A stretch of DNA of 61,894 bases from Candidatus Eisenbacteria bacterium. GTDB taxonomy: Bacteria > Eisenbacteria > RBG-16-71-46 > SZUA-252. The position numbers and the translations under genes are program-made. Positions 8,123-16,218 of the stretch are shown here, piece by piece. The stretch lies in assembly GCA_005893305.1 (NCBI GenBank), contig VBOZ01000032.1, positions 1 to 61,894 on the forward strand, given 5' to 3'. The notes beneath the pieces were generated by a model that saw only the letters and a program-made list of their open reading frames with translations, did not search any database and had not been told where the DNA came from. The stretch's first letter is position 1, and each line of letters begins with the position of its first letter.

Positions 8123-9294
8123 CGAGCCTTAGAGTTACTCCTGCTGTCGCGGGAATTCAAGGGCGGTGCGCCGGCGGGCGGCGGGTTGCCGGATGACGCG
8201 CCGGTGGGTACCGGTCCACTGGACGGCGGCCCGATGCGGACCGTCCCGCCGTCGGGCGCGTCCGACACGACCTCAGTCACGGCCTGGATCCGCGCCGGGT
8301 CGCCGAGCGCGATCTCGACGAGCGCCGCGTTCACGCGTCCCGCGAGCAAGCTCGCCTGCTCGTACGTCCGTGCGGTCGCCGTGACGCGGACCGGCTGTGT
8401 CAGGCGCGATGAGGCGTTGAGCCAGCCGGCGGCCTCGAGGATCACAGGCGGAACGGCTTTCGACGCCCCGTCCGCGCCCAGGCCGAACGAGCGGGCCGAT
8501 TTCATGGCGGCAAGGACGCTCTGGCCCGAGAAGACGAGGACGGGGCCGTCCGGAGAATCGAGCCGGTAGGCCGACACGCGGAAGCCCTGGCCCACGAAGT
8601 TGCGCTTGTTCCCGGCCTTGTCGTAAGCCTCGAAGATGTACGAGTAGGTGAGGCCCGGCGTGACGGGCGTGCCGTCCTGCGACCGACCGTCCCACGCGAT
8701 CTCCTTGGGCGGATCGCCCTTGCCGTGGAACGTGGTGACGGTTTGACCCTTCGAGTCGGCCACCATGAGCTTCCACCGCTCGACGTCCTTCACGTTGGGC
8801 TCGAATCGCGCTATGGGACCCGTGGCGAACTGGCTGAGCCATGGGTGCGCCAGATAGGGCGACGGGATATGTGCCGAGGTTCCGAGAAATCCGGTCATGA
8901 GGTCCGGAGGCACCCGGTTCAAGACGTCGCTCGCGGTTCCCGATTCAAGGCCGCCGACCTTCTCGGGATCGAGGTCGAGCGTGAGGGTCGGCCGATCGAT
9001 CTCGAGGTGCACGCGGTCTTCGCCCTCGACGGTCATCGTCCTGAAGTCGGTCCGCTCCTGGCCGCCTCGAAGCGTCATCCCGCTGTCGGGCGCCGCCTGA
9101 GACGAGGGGGCCGGCGCCGCATCCGCCTTCTGCTGCGAGGGTGGCTCGGTCGCCTGCTTCACCGCGGCCGCGGAGACCGGCGGCCGCTCGCCCGCGACGG
9201 CGCCCGAAACTCCGAGCAGCGAGACCGCGACCACCGCCGCGAGCCACGGAAGAGCCCGGGCCGCGCGCGCGTCAATGCATGGATGAGAACGCAT
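8119..9294 (-). CDS. Exported protein with a FlgD-like Ig domain
   Basis: 391 residues with a strong ribosome site (AAAGGAGGAG) before the ATG. It has a signal peptide (about residues 12-35), a low-complexity Pro/Ala/Gln stretch, then a domain around 170-245 with GQTVTTFHGKGDPPKEIAWDGR, DGTPVTPGLTYSYIFEAYDKAG. This is the FlgD Ig-like fold pattern of a W-DG-D/S core followed by P-G-Y-Y. The part after it (RVTATARTYEQASLLAGRVNAALVEIAL) looks like the peptidoglycan-directed half of OmpA-like proteins in spacing but lacks a clear motif. It probably acts in the periplasm or outer membrane with the TonB/PorV genes upstream. Confidence 0.78.
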   Translation of the reverse strand: MRSHPCIDARAARALPWLAAVVAVSLLGVSGAVAGERPPVSAAAVKQATEPPSQQKADAAPAPSSQAAPDSGMTLRGGQERTDFRTMTVEGEDRVHLEIDRPTLTLDLDPEKVGGLESGTASDVLNRVPPDLMTGFLGTSAHIPSPYLAHPWLSQFATGPIARFEPNVKDVERWKLMVADSKGQTVTTFHGKGDPPKEIAWDGRSQDGTPVTPGLTYSYIFEAYDKAGNKRNFVGQGFRVSAYRLDSPDGPVLVFSGQSVLAAMKSARSFGLGADGASKAVPPVILEAAGWLNASSRLTQPVRVTATARTYEQASLLAGRVNAALVEIALGDPARIQAVTEVVSDAPDGGTVRIGPPSSGPVPTGASSGNPPPAGAPPLNSRDSRSNSKAR

Positions 9295-9306
9295 CGGACT
9301 CCTCCT

Positions 9307-10251
9307 TTAGCCTGCTTCGCGGAGCCGGAAGTGGAACGTGATCGTTCCCCACTGCTCTCCGGTCCGTCCGTCCCTCAAGGGCTCGAATCGCCATCCGCGG
9401 AGTGCCACGCGGGCATTCTCGTCGAAGTCTCCGAAGCCGGCGGTCTTCTGGATCATGACGTTCTCTTTCACGCTGCCGTTCGGCCGAACCACGAAGTAGA
9501 TGGTGACGGAGCCCTCCACCGCTTCGCGCTTCGCCCAATCGGGGTAGACAGGCAGCGAGTGGAAAAGCACGGGCCGGTCCGCGACGGGACCCATCAAGGA
9601 GGCGCCCGCGACCGTCCGCTGCGCCGTCGACTCTCCCGCCTTGGCGGGTGCGTCCGCCTCCGACTTGCCGGCCGGGAGCCCGGCGGGCGCGAGCGCGGCC
9701 GGCGCGCCGGCGGTGGTACCGCGAGAGAGATCGAGCGCGGTTCCGCCTCCCGCGCCACCTCGTGTCAGGCTGACGGCCGCGGATCCCGTCCCGGGTCCGG
9801 CCACGGTCGCCGGGCTCGTCCCGAACAGGGAGGTCGGCGTCGAGGCGGACACGCTTCCGACGGTGCTCGGTCGCGACTGATTCTGGAGCGCCGCGAGGCG
9901 TGAGGCCATCCGGTCCATCAAGGTCACGTCGGACTGCGGATCGAGTGAGATGTCCCCGCGATCGGCCACCCGACGGAAGTGGGTGTCCTCGGAACTCTTC
10001 GTCGTCATCCCGCGGGTGGTTACCTGCCCCGGCGCTGCCGGAGTCGGCGCGGGCGCCGACGGGGCAGCCGCCTGCAGATCGCCCGGCTCCAAGAGCGTGA
10101 TCTCGGTGACCAAAGGCAGGTCGGCGACGGCGCTCTTGAGCGTCATGATCCACAGGAGCAAGAGCACGTGGAGCACGAAGCTCGTCGTCATCGTCCACAG
10201 CGTCCGGCGGCGGGCCCCGTAGTTGTCGAGTCGAACGGTCGCGACGGTCAA
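9307..10251 (-). CDS. TonB-family energy transducer
   Basis: 314 residues. The start is a TTG at 10251 that overlaps the exbD stop (TTGA) and has GGAGG seven bases before it. One membrane helix (about 21-43), a linker of about 180 residues rich in Ala, Thr and Ser, and a TonB C-terminal domain: PVYPDWAKREAVEGSVTIYF, VRPNGSVKENVMIQKT, FDENARVALRGWRFEPL. The family transfers proton-motive energy from ExbB/ExbD to an outer-membrane or periplasmic partner. No TonB-dependent receptor is in the window. The nearby PorV-like protein, TPR protein and FlgD-like protein are the obvious candidate partners (inference). Confidence 0.9.
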   Translation of the reverse strand: MTVATVRLDNYGARRRTLWTMTTSFVLHVLLLLWIMTLKSAVADLPLVTEITLLEPGDLQAAAPSAPAPTPAAPGQVTTRGMTTKSSEDTHFRRVADRGDISLDPQSDVTLMDRMASRLAALQNQSRPSTVGSVSASTPTSLFGTSPATVAGPGTGSAAVSLTRGGAGGGTALDLSRGTTAGAPAALAPAGLPAGKSEADAPAKAGESTAQRTVAGASLMGPVADRPVLFHSLPVYPDWAKREAVEGSVTIYFVVRPNGSVKENVMIQKTAGFGDFDENARVALRGWRFEPLRDGRTGEQWGTITFHFRLREAG

Positions 10252-10676
10252 GGTTTCGCCTCCGTTCTCTGGCGGGTCGCGATGGCGAGCCGCGTGGCTC
10301 CCGCGGCGCGGGCTACCTCGAGGAGGTGGTGAACGGCCGAGTAGGGCGCGCCTGCGTCCGCCCGCACGACCACGAGGACGCCCTCGTTTCCGCTCTTGGC
10401 CAGCCGGGCCTGAAGCGCCGGGCCCAGCTCATCGGCCGAAACGATGTCCTCGTCGATCGCGATCGCGCCGGCCGTCGAGAGCGTGATGCTCACGTTCCGC
10501 TCGTCCTCCGCTTCACGACTGCGGGCCTGGGGCAGATCGACCGGGAGATCGGCGACCGAGAGAAGCGGCGCGGTCACCAACAGGATGATGACCAGCACCA
10601 GCGCCACGTCGATGATCGGCGTGACGTTGATCTTGGTGATCATCACCTGGTATCCGGGAATTCGGCCTCGTCGCAC
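10248..10676 (-). CDS. ExbD/TolR-family biopolymer transport protein (second copy)
   Basis: 142 residues from a GTG at 10676, chosen because GGGAGG lies five bases before it and the upstream exbD stop is one base away. A longer frame to 10712 overlaps the first exbD. The single helix carries the essential Asp in NVTPIIDVALVLVIILLV. A periplasmic domain follows with VSITLSTAGAIAIDEDIVSADEL. It differs clearly from the first copy, so the two probably form a hetero-assembly around one ExbB, as seen in operons with paired ExbD genes. Confidence 0.92.
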   Translation of the reverse strand: MRRGRIPGYQVMITKINVTPIIDVALVLVIILLVTAPLLSVADLPVDLPQARSREAEDERNVSITLSTAGAIAIDEDIVSADELGPALQARLAKSGNEGVLVVVRADAGAPYSAVHHLLEVARAAGATRLAIATRQRTEAKP

Positions 10677-10677
10677 G

Positions 10678-11085
10678 TTAACCTCCCACGACCGCGATCT
10701 GCGAGGCGCCACAGGCCTTGGCGTCGTCCAGCACGCTCACGAACGACCCGTGGGTCACGCCGTCCGCGCACCGGACCACGACGACCTTCGACGGGCTCGC
10801 ATCGAGGAGCGGCTTCAAGAGAGCCGCGAGGCTCGAGCGCGGGATCTGGTTCTTGTTCACGAGCACCGTCTCCTGGGAGACGATTGTGATCTCGATCCGC
10901 TCCGTGTCCGCGACGATCGCGGCTTTGCGCGCCGCCTGCGCGGCCCGCTGCACCGCGATGCTCGACTGAAACGCGAGCGGCGTCGCCACCATCAGAATCA
11001 CAACCAGCACCAAAGAGACGTCGATCAGAGGGGTCATGTTCGGCTCGAAGATCCCCTCTTCATGACGGACTCGGGTTCGACGCAT
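10678..11085 (-). CDS. ExbD/TolR-family biopolymer transport protein (first copy)
   Basis: 135 residues. The N-terminal motif NMTPLIDVSLVLVVILMVATPL holds the conserved Asp in the membrane helix used for proton relay. The short periplasmic domain includes IEITIVSQETVLVNKNQI and VVVRCADGVTHGSFVSVLDDAKACGASQIAVVGG, which is typical ExbD. It starts nine bases after exbB and is followed one base later by the second exbD. Confidence 0.92.
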   Translation of the reverse strand: MRRTRVRHEEGIFEPNMTPLIDVSLVLVVILMVATPLAFQSSIAVQRAAQAARKAAIVADTERIEITIVSQETVLVNKNQIPRSSLAALLKPLLDASPSKVVVVRCADGVTHGSFVSVLDDAKACGASQIAVVGG

Positions 11086-11094
11086 GGGAGCCTC

Positions 11095-11745
11095 CTAGGC
11101 GACGCGGACCTTGGTCTGGACGGACTGCCGACGGCCACCGACGTTCATCCGGATCGTCCGGGCGTGGTTCTCCGCCACGGTCAGCATGATCCCCATACGG
11201 CGCACGAAGTGGTTGTAGATCATGACGGCAGGCACCGCGACGAGAAGTCCGGCCGCCGTCGTGAAGAGCGCCTCGGCCACGCCCGCCGCGACGACCGAGG
11301 GTCCGGCCGAGCCGGTGCGGGCCATGTCATGGAACGCGCGCATGATCCCCCAGACGGTACCGAGAAGACCGAGCAGAGGGGCGGTGTTGCCCATCGTTCC
11401 CAGGAAGCCGAGATTGCGCTCCATCTGGAGCCGCTGCTCGCTCAGAGCGATATGCATCCGCTCTTCCGCGGATTCGGGGTTCTCGTCCATGGCCCGGATG
11501 ACATCGGCGGCGACGGCGCCCACGGGATGGGCCTCCTTCGAGCAGACGCGCGCGGCTTCCTCGTTGTTCCCGGAGCGCAGGGCGACAAGCGCAGAGGCAA
11601 GCACACCATCCGGGTTGCCGCGCCGATTCCAGAAATAGATGACCCTCTCGATCGCGAACCCAAGGGTGAGCACGCTGCAGAGCAGAATGATCACCATCAC
11701 CGGGCTCGTACGCATCGCTCCGATCCAATCGAAGTTCTCGAACAT
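11095..11745 (-). CDS. MotA/TolQ/ExbB proton channel family protein
   Basis: 216 residues with three membrane helices (about 16-35, 110-135, 155-178). The family core is LGFLGTMGNTAPLLGLLGTVWGIMRAF, then GVAEALFTTAAGLLVAVPAVMIYNHFVRR. It forms the pentameric proton channel that powers TonB through ExbD. It is 50 bases after the TPR gene, the widest gap in the run between 19251 and 2315. Confidence 0.94.
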   Translation of the reverse strand: MFENFDWIGAMRTSPVMVIILLCSVLTLGFAIERVIYFWNRRGNPDGVLASALVALRSGNNEEAARVCSKEAHPVGAVAADVIRAMDENPESAEERMHIALSEQRLQMERNLGFLGTMGNTAPLLGLLGTVWGIMRAFHDMARTGSAGPSVVAAGVAEALFTTAAGLLVAVPAVMIYNHFVRRMGIMLTVAENHARTIRMNVGGRRQSVQTKVRVA

Positions 11746-11795
11746 CGTCCTGCTCCTTTCGATCTCAGGCCGTAATACCCGGCCGGTCGGTCGTC

Positions 11796-14700
11796 TTACC
11801 GCTTCTTCACCCCACGCGATTCAAGCTCTGAAGCCCGTCCTTTCGCCGCGGCGGCCAGCTCGTTATCCTTCGAATTCTGCGCGATGTCTCGATACGCATA
11901 CATCGCCCGCACGTAGTCCTTCTTCGCCTCGTAGATCGCCGCGCAGCGCGCGACCGCGGAGAGCCGGAAGGCGTTCTTAAGATCGGTGGAAGCGGTCGCC
12001 CGGTTGTACGCCTTGAGCGCCGCGTCGACGTTCCCCTGCTCCTCCAGGCCGCGCCCCACCCGGTAGTTGAGCTCCAGTTCGAGGGCAGGCGAGGGCCGCG
12101 AAGCCAGGGCCTTCTGGAACTCGTCGAGCGCCGTGGCCTGATTGCCGACCGCCTCCTCGAGATCGCCGATCTGATAGGCGATGTCGGCTGCGCGCGCGTC
12201 GTTCGGATGCTCCTCCCGATAGCGGAGGAGCGCCGCCTTGGCCTCATCGGTCTGTCCCAGCTGCCGCTGGCAGAGGGCCAGGTTGTACCGAGACGCCGAG
12301 CGAACGTCCACGCTCGCGCTCTCGCCAAGGACCTGCGTGAAGGAGACCGCGGCGCGCATGTAGTCCTTGGCCTGGAACTGCTGGAGACCGAGCTGGAACT
12401 CCGCCGTCGGGCGAAGCTCGCTGGTCGGGAAGAAGGCCAGGAACTGTTCGTACGCCATCCGCGACTCTTCCAGAGAGCCGGCGTGCGCGTAGGAGTCGGC
12501 GAGGAGGTACTGGGCCTGATCCGCCGCCGAGTAGCCGGGGAACTGGCTCACGACGCGTCGGAACCCGTCGGCGGCCGCGGCGTACCGCTTCGCCTGGTAG
12601 TCGTTCTTCGCGATCTGGAACAGGGCGTCGCCCGCGAACGATCCGGTCGGATACTGCTCGACCAGCTTCGCCAGCTCCGCGGTCCCCTTCGCGGTCTGGC
12701 CCAGGCGGTAGAGCGACAGCTCGGACCCCCGTTGAGCCTCCTTGGCGTATGGCGTGTCGGGGAATCGGGCGATGACCTCGGAGTAGCGCTGGAGCGCGGC
12801 CCCGTCATACCCGGCGTTGTACTCGCACTGTCCCATCCGGAGCATCGCGAGCCCCGCCGCGTCGGTCTGGGCGAAGTTCTCGAGCAGCCCGCGGTAGCAC
12901 CGCTTGGCCTCCTCGTAGCGCTGCGCCTGGAAGTAGAGGTCGCCGGCACGGGCCCACGCGCGCTCGGCGATCGGCGCGCTCGCGCTGTCCTTGACGATCG
13001 CTTCCCAGTGGTCGACCGCGTCCCCGGCCCGGTTCAACCGGACGTACGCCAGTCCGGCCTGGTAGTGGGCCAGGAGGCGGCGCGGGTGCGTCGGGAACCG
13101 CTTGAGGAAGGCCTCATAGCCCAAGGCGGCCGCCCGGTAGTTCTTCTCGTTGAACCGGTCGTGCGCGATGTCCAGGTAAGCCGCCGAGACGATGTCGGGA
13201 TTGGCGCTCCCGCCGTAGCGGGCGACGAGGCGCTCCTCGGTCGCGATGGCCAGGCTGTCGCGTCCCTGTCGCGCGTAGGTCCAAGCAAGGAGCTTCGTCG
13301 CGTTGGCCCCGATCGGATTGTCCGGGAAGTCATGCGTCAGGCGTTGCAACGTCGCCTGCGACTCGGGGTATCGGGCCTGCGACGCCGAAGCGTCGGCATC
13401 GATGAGAAGGGCATAGGCCCGCCACGGCGACCGGCTCGGCGGCATCTTCTCGAGCAGCACGTGGGGAGCGCCCGCGAGCTGCCCGAGATCTCCGGCCCGG
13501 TGGTAGGAGTAGAGGAGCAGGCAGAGGGCCGCGTCCACAAGCTCGAGACGCTCGGGCGAGCGGAACATGTCGAGGTTCGGCTTGTCCATTTGCGCCACGT
13601 AGCGGTCCAGGACGATCTGGAAGTAGGGAGCCGCGGCGCGAGCCTTCCCCTGCGAGAGGAGACCGACGCCCGCGAGGTAGGCGGCCGCCGGCGCCTCCGG
13701 CTCGAGCGGGTAGCCCGACACGACCGCCTGGTAGGTGCCGGTCGCGTCGCCCTTCCGGCCGAGCGCGTCGAGGCAGCGCCCCACGCGGTACTGGGCACTC
13801 GCGGCGACGGAGTGCTGGAAGTACTGGCTCAGGACGCGATTCATCTCGACGATCGCCTCGGCGTACTGGCCGCGGCTCAGGAGCACCTCGCCGACGAGGA
13901 ACTGGGCCCGCGCGGCGACGTCGGTGTCCGGGTACCGCTGCACGATGCCGCGGAGAATCGCGAGCGAGGAGTCGGCGGCGCCCGCCAGGAAGAGGGAGCC
14001 GGCGCCGCGGACCTCGGCTTCACCGATGACCCGCGGATCGTGCGCCTTCTTCACGACGCGGGCGAATTCCTCGGAGGCGCTGCGGTAGTCGCGAGCGACG
14101 AGGAACGCGTCCGCCTTGGCGAGCATCGCCGGATCGCGGAGGGGAGAGTCGGGGTAGCGCTCCGCGACCTCCTGAAACGACGCGGCCGATTGGAGGACCG
14201 ACCCCTGGCCCCTATAGCAGAGCCCGCGGAGATAGGTGGCGGCGGGCCCCGGCGTCCGGAGTCCGACAGCGGCGAGCGCTTCGATCGGTTTCCCCTGCGT
14301 ATAGAGGAGGGTGCCCTTGGCGAGGCCGAAGCGGGAGTCGCGCTCATACCAAGGATTCGTCTGGGTCAATGCGGCCAGCTGTCTGGCCGCGATATCGGTG
14401 TCGCCGCGGCGCAGAGCGTTCCACGCCTGGGCCAGGCGCGCCTCGCCTCTCATCGCGCTCTGGGGATGTCGCTTCTCCCACGCGACCCACTCGCCGGCGG
14501 CCTCGCGGTCCTGACCCGCTTCCTCCATGGCGCGGATCGAAGCGAACTCAGCGTCGTCCACGAAGGGGCCATTGCCCATCCGGCCCGCGGCGCGGCGGTA
14601 CTCGTCGGCCGCGCCCCGATAGTCCTTCAGCTCGTAACGGATCTGCGCCGAAAGGGCCGAGGCCGCCGCCTGCTCCTCTTGCGTGAGGTCGCCTCGGAGC

Positions 14701-14930
14701 ACGGAGGCCGCGGTCTGTCCCAACCCCTCGAGGGCCGGGACGCGATCCGCCGCCGAGAGGAGACGGGCGGACTCAAAGGCCAGCCCCGCCTCCTTGAGCT
14801 CCGCGGGAGCCCCCTTCTTGTCTGCCTCCACCTTCTGCTTGTCACCCGCGTACGACGGGGGAGGGGCTATCAGCGCCCCGACGAGGAGAGCGGTGGAGAA
14901 CACCCATGCGCTACGGCAAATTTTGATCAT
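11796..14930 (-). CDS. Large periplasmic tetratricopeptide-repeat protein
   Basis: 1044 residues from the ATG at 14930, chosen for GGACGGAG before it and the signal peptide that follows (MIKICRSAW..., cleavage near SYAG). A longer frame begins at 14990 but overlaps the upstream gene and hides the signal peptide. Almost the whole mature chain is TPR-like helical repeats of 34-37 residues (for example RYPDSPLRDPAMLAKADAFL, QYPTGSFAGDALFQIAKNDY, EEHPNDARAADIAYQIGDLE). This is the BamD/YbgF-type pattern of a scaffold for multi-protein envelope complexes. It sits directly before ExbB/ExbD/TonB, which is a common arrangement in FCB-type genomes, where its exact partner is unknown. Confidence 0.88.
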   Translation of the reverse strand: MIKICRSAWVFSTALLVGALIAPPPSYAGDKQKVEADKKGAPAELKEAGLAFESARLLSAADRVPALEGLGQTAASVLRGDLTQEEQAAASALSAQIRYELKDYRGAADEYRRAAGRMGNGPFVDDAEFASIRAMEEAGQDREAAGEWVAWEKRHPQSAMRGEARLAQAWNALRRGDTDIAARQLAALTQTNPWYERDSRFGLAKGTLLYTQGKPIEALAAVGLRTPGPAATYLRGLCYRGQGSVLQSAASFQEVAERYPDSPLRDPAMLAKADAFLVARDYRSASEEFARVVKKAHDPRVIGEAEVRGAGSLFLAGAADSSLAILRGIVQRYPDTDVAARAQFLVGEVLLSRGQYAEAIVEMNRVLSQYFQHSVAASAQYRVGRCLDALGRKGDATGTYQAVVSGYPLEPEAPAAAYLAGVGLLSQGKARAAAPYFQIVLDRYVAQMDKPNLDMFRSPERLELVDAALCLLLYSYHRAGDLGQLAGAPHVLLEKMPPSRSPWRAYALLIDADASASQARYPESQATLQRLTHDFPDNPIGANATKLLAWTYARQGRDSLAIATEERLVARYGGSANPDIVSAAYLDIAHDRFNEKNYRAAALGYEAFLKRFPTHPRRLLAHYQAGLAYVRLNRAGDAVDHWEAIVKDSASAPIAERAWARAGDLYFQAQRYEEAKRCYRGLLENFAQTDAAGLAMLRMGQCEYNAGYDGAALQRYSEVIARFPDTPYAKEAQRGSELSLYRLGQTAKGTAELAKLVEQYPTGSFAGDALFQIAKNDYQAKRYAAAADGFRRVVSQFPGYSAADQAQYLLADSYAHAGSLEESRMAYEQFLAFFPTSELRPTAEFQLGLQQFQAKDYMRAAVSFTQVLGESASVDVRSASRYNLALCQRQLGQTDEAKAALLRYREEHPNDARAADIAYQIGDLEEAVGNQATALDEFQKALASRPSPALELELNYRVGRGLEEQGNVDAALKAYNRATASTDLKNAFRLSAVARCAAIYEAKKDYVRAMYAYRDIAQNSKDNELAAAAKGRASELESRGVKKR

Positions 14931-14949
14931 GGCTCCGTCCTTGCCCTGG

Positions 14950-16206
14950 TTACTCGACCGGGATGACCGGAACTTCGCCCTGCGGGCCACCCGTCGAGAT
15001 CTGGACTATGCGCGTGCGGCTGTCGATCACGTGCCCTTCCATGTCCTTTACCGTCAGCGTGTAGTGGTACTCACCGTCGGGGAGAGGGAGACCCGTCTCA
15101 TCCTTCCCGTCCCACAGGAGGTGGGCCGGAGGGGCACCCTTGCCGCCGAACGTGCGGACCGTTTGCGACGACTTGTTCACCAGATTCAGCGTCCAGCTCT
15201 CGGTCTCGCCCTTCGTGCGCGCGTTCAGATCGATCTTGGTGACCGCCTTTTCGCCGGTCGGCGAGAAGACGGTGGGCTCGGCCTTCGCGCTCGCGAAGAA
15301 GCCGCCGAAGCGATACGTGAGGCCGAGCCGGTGCGTCAGGCCCAGCGGATGATCCATGACGCCGTAGTCGAACTGGTACCTGCCCGCGAATCGATACGAG
15401 AGGCCGCCCGCCGGGTCCTGATCGTCCATCCCGATGCGTAGTCCGATCGACGGCTGGACCCAATATTCCGTGCCGGAGCGGAAACGGATGCCAGGGCCCT
15501 GCGACTGGTCGACCTCGGCGGTCAGGAGGCCACGGCCGCGAAGCACCTGCGCGGAGAATCCCGCCCGGAATTCGATTGGGTACGTCTCCTTCGAATCGCG
15601 CAGGGTGATGTTCGGGCCGCCCAGGTTGAGCACCGAGGCACCCACCTTGATGGCGGGGGTCAGGGAGAAGATTCCACCCAGGTCGAACCCGACACCGGTG
15701 CCGGTGAAGTCTTCGACGCTCTGGCGCGCCAACTTAACGTTTGTCCCGATCGCGAGCCGGGTATTCACGCTCTTGGCCATGGAGAAGATGTAGGCCGTCT
15801 CGCCTTCTTTGAACGTGCCCAGCGGGTCGTTCAGCTCGTTCGTCTTCTCGAAGCTGCCGGACGTGAGCGAGACGATGGTCAGGCCGAAGCTCGGGAGCTT
15901 GTTCCCGGGTACGGCGAAATTGAACGCATTGATCGAGGTGTCCTCGAAGAGGCGCGCCGTCTCGAACCGAAGCTCGTTCGGGACGAGCTGGGCCAGCCCG
16001 GCCGGGTTCCACACGACGCCGGAGGCCTCGTCGGCCACCCCCACGAAAGCGCCGCCCAATCCGATCGTGCGCGCCGTCACGTATTGGGAAAGCCAAGAGC
16101 CCGGAGCTCCGCCGGTCTCGTTCTCGGCGGCCGCGGGGGCCGCGCCCAAGATCAGCGCCACGAAGGCCGCCATGCAGATTCTCGTCACCCCATCGATGCG
16201 AATCAT
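14950..16206 (-). CDS. PorV/PorQ-family outer-membrane protein with a FlgD-like C-terminal domain
   Basis: 418 residues, signal peptide cleaved near AAAE. The barrel part begins with ARTIGLGGAFVGVADEASGVVWNPAGLAQL, the hallmark opening of PorV/PorQ/UPF0164 proteins, and continues with amphipathic strands to about residue 305. The last 100 residues change to LNLVNKSSQTVRTFGGKG, LLWDGKDETGLPLPDGEYHYTL, a FlgD-like Ig domain. PorV is known as a shuttle protein of the type IX secretion system, but UPF0164 relatives occur without it. It is 12 bases after the Ig-repeat gene, whose product it may help export or anchor. Confidence 0.85.
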   Translation of the reverse strand: MIRIDGVTRICMAAFVALILGAAPAAAENETGGAPGSWLSQYVTARTIGLGGAFVGVADEASGVVWNPAGLAQLVPNELRFETARLFEDTSINAFNFAVPGNKLPSFGLTIVSLTSGSFEKTNELNDPLGTFKEGETAYIFSMAKSVNTRLAIGTNVKLARQSVEDFTGTGVGFDLGGIFSLTPAIKVGASVLNLGGPNITLRDSKETYPIEFRAGFSAQVLRGRGLLTAEVDQSQGPGIRFRSGTEYWVQPSIGLRIGMDDQDPAGGLSYRFAGRYQFDYGVMDHPLGLTHRLGLTYRFGGFFASAKAEPTVFSPTGEKAVTKIDLNARTKGETESWTLNLVNKSSQTVRTFGGKGAPPAHLLWDGKDETGLPLPDGEYHYTLTVKDMEGHVIDSRTRIVQISTGGPQGEVPVIPVE

Positions 16207-16218
16207 CAGAGTCCCCCT

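Noticed and set aside
12207-14966. 919-residue open frame on the plus strand opposite the TPR gene
   Set aside because: It is the antisense of a clear TPR protein, with Arg/Leu/Val-rich sequence and no domain; open only because of high GC.
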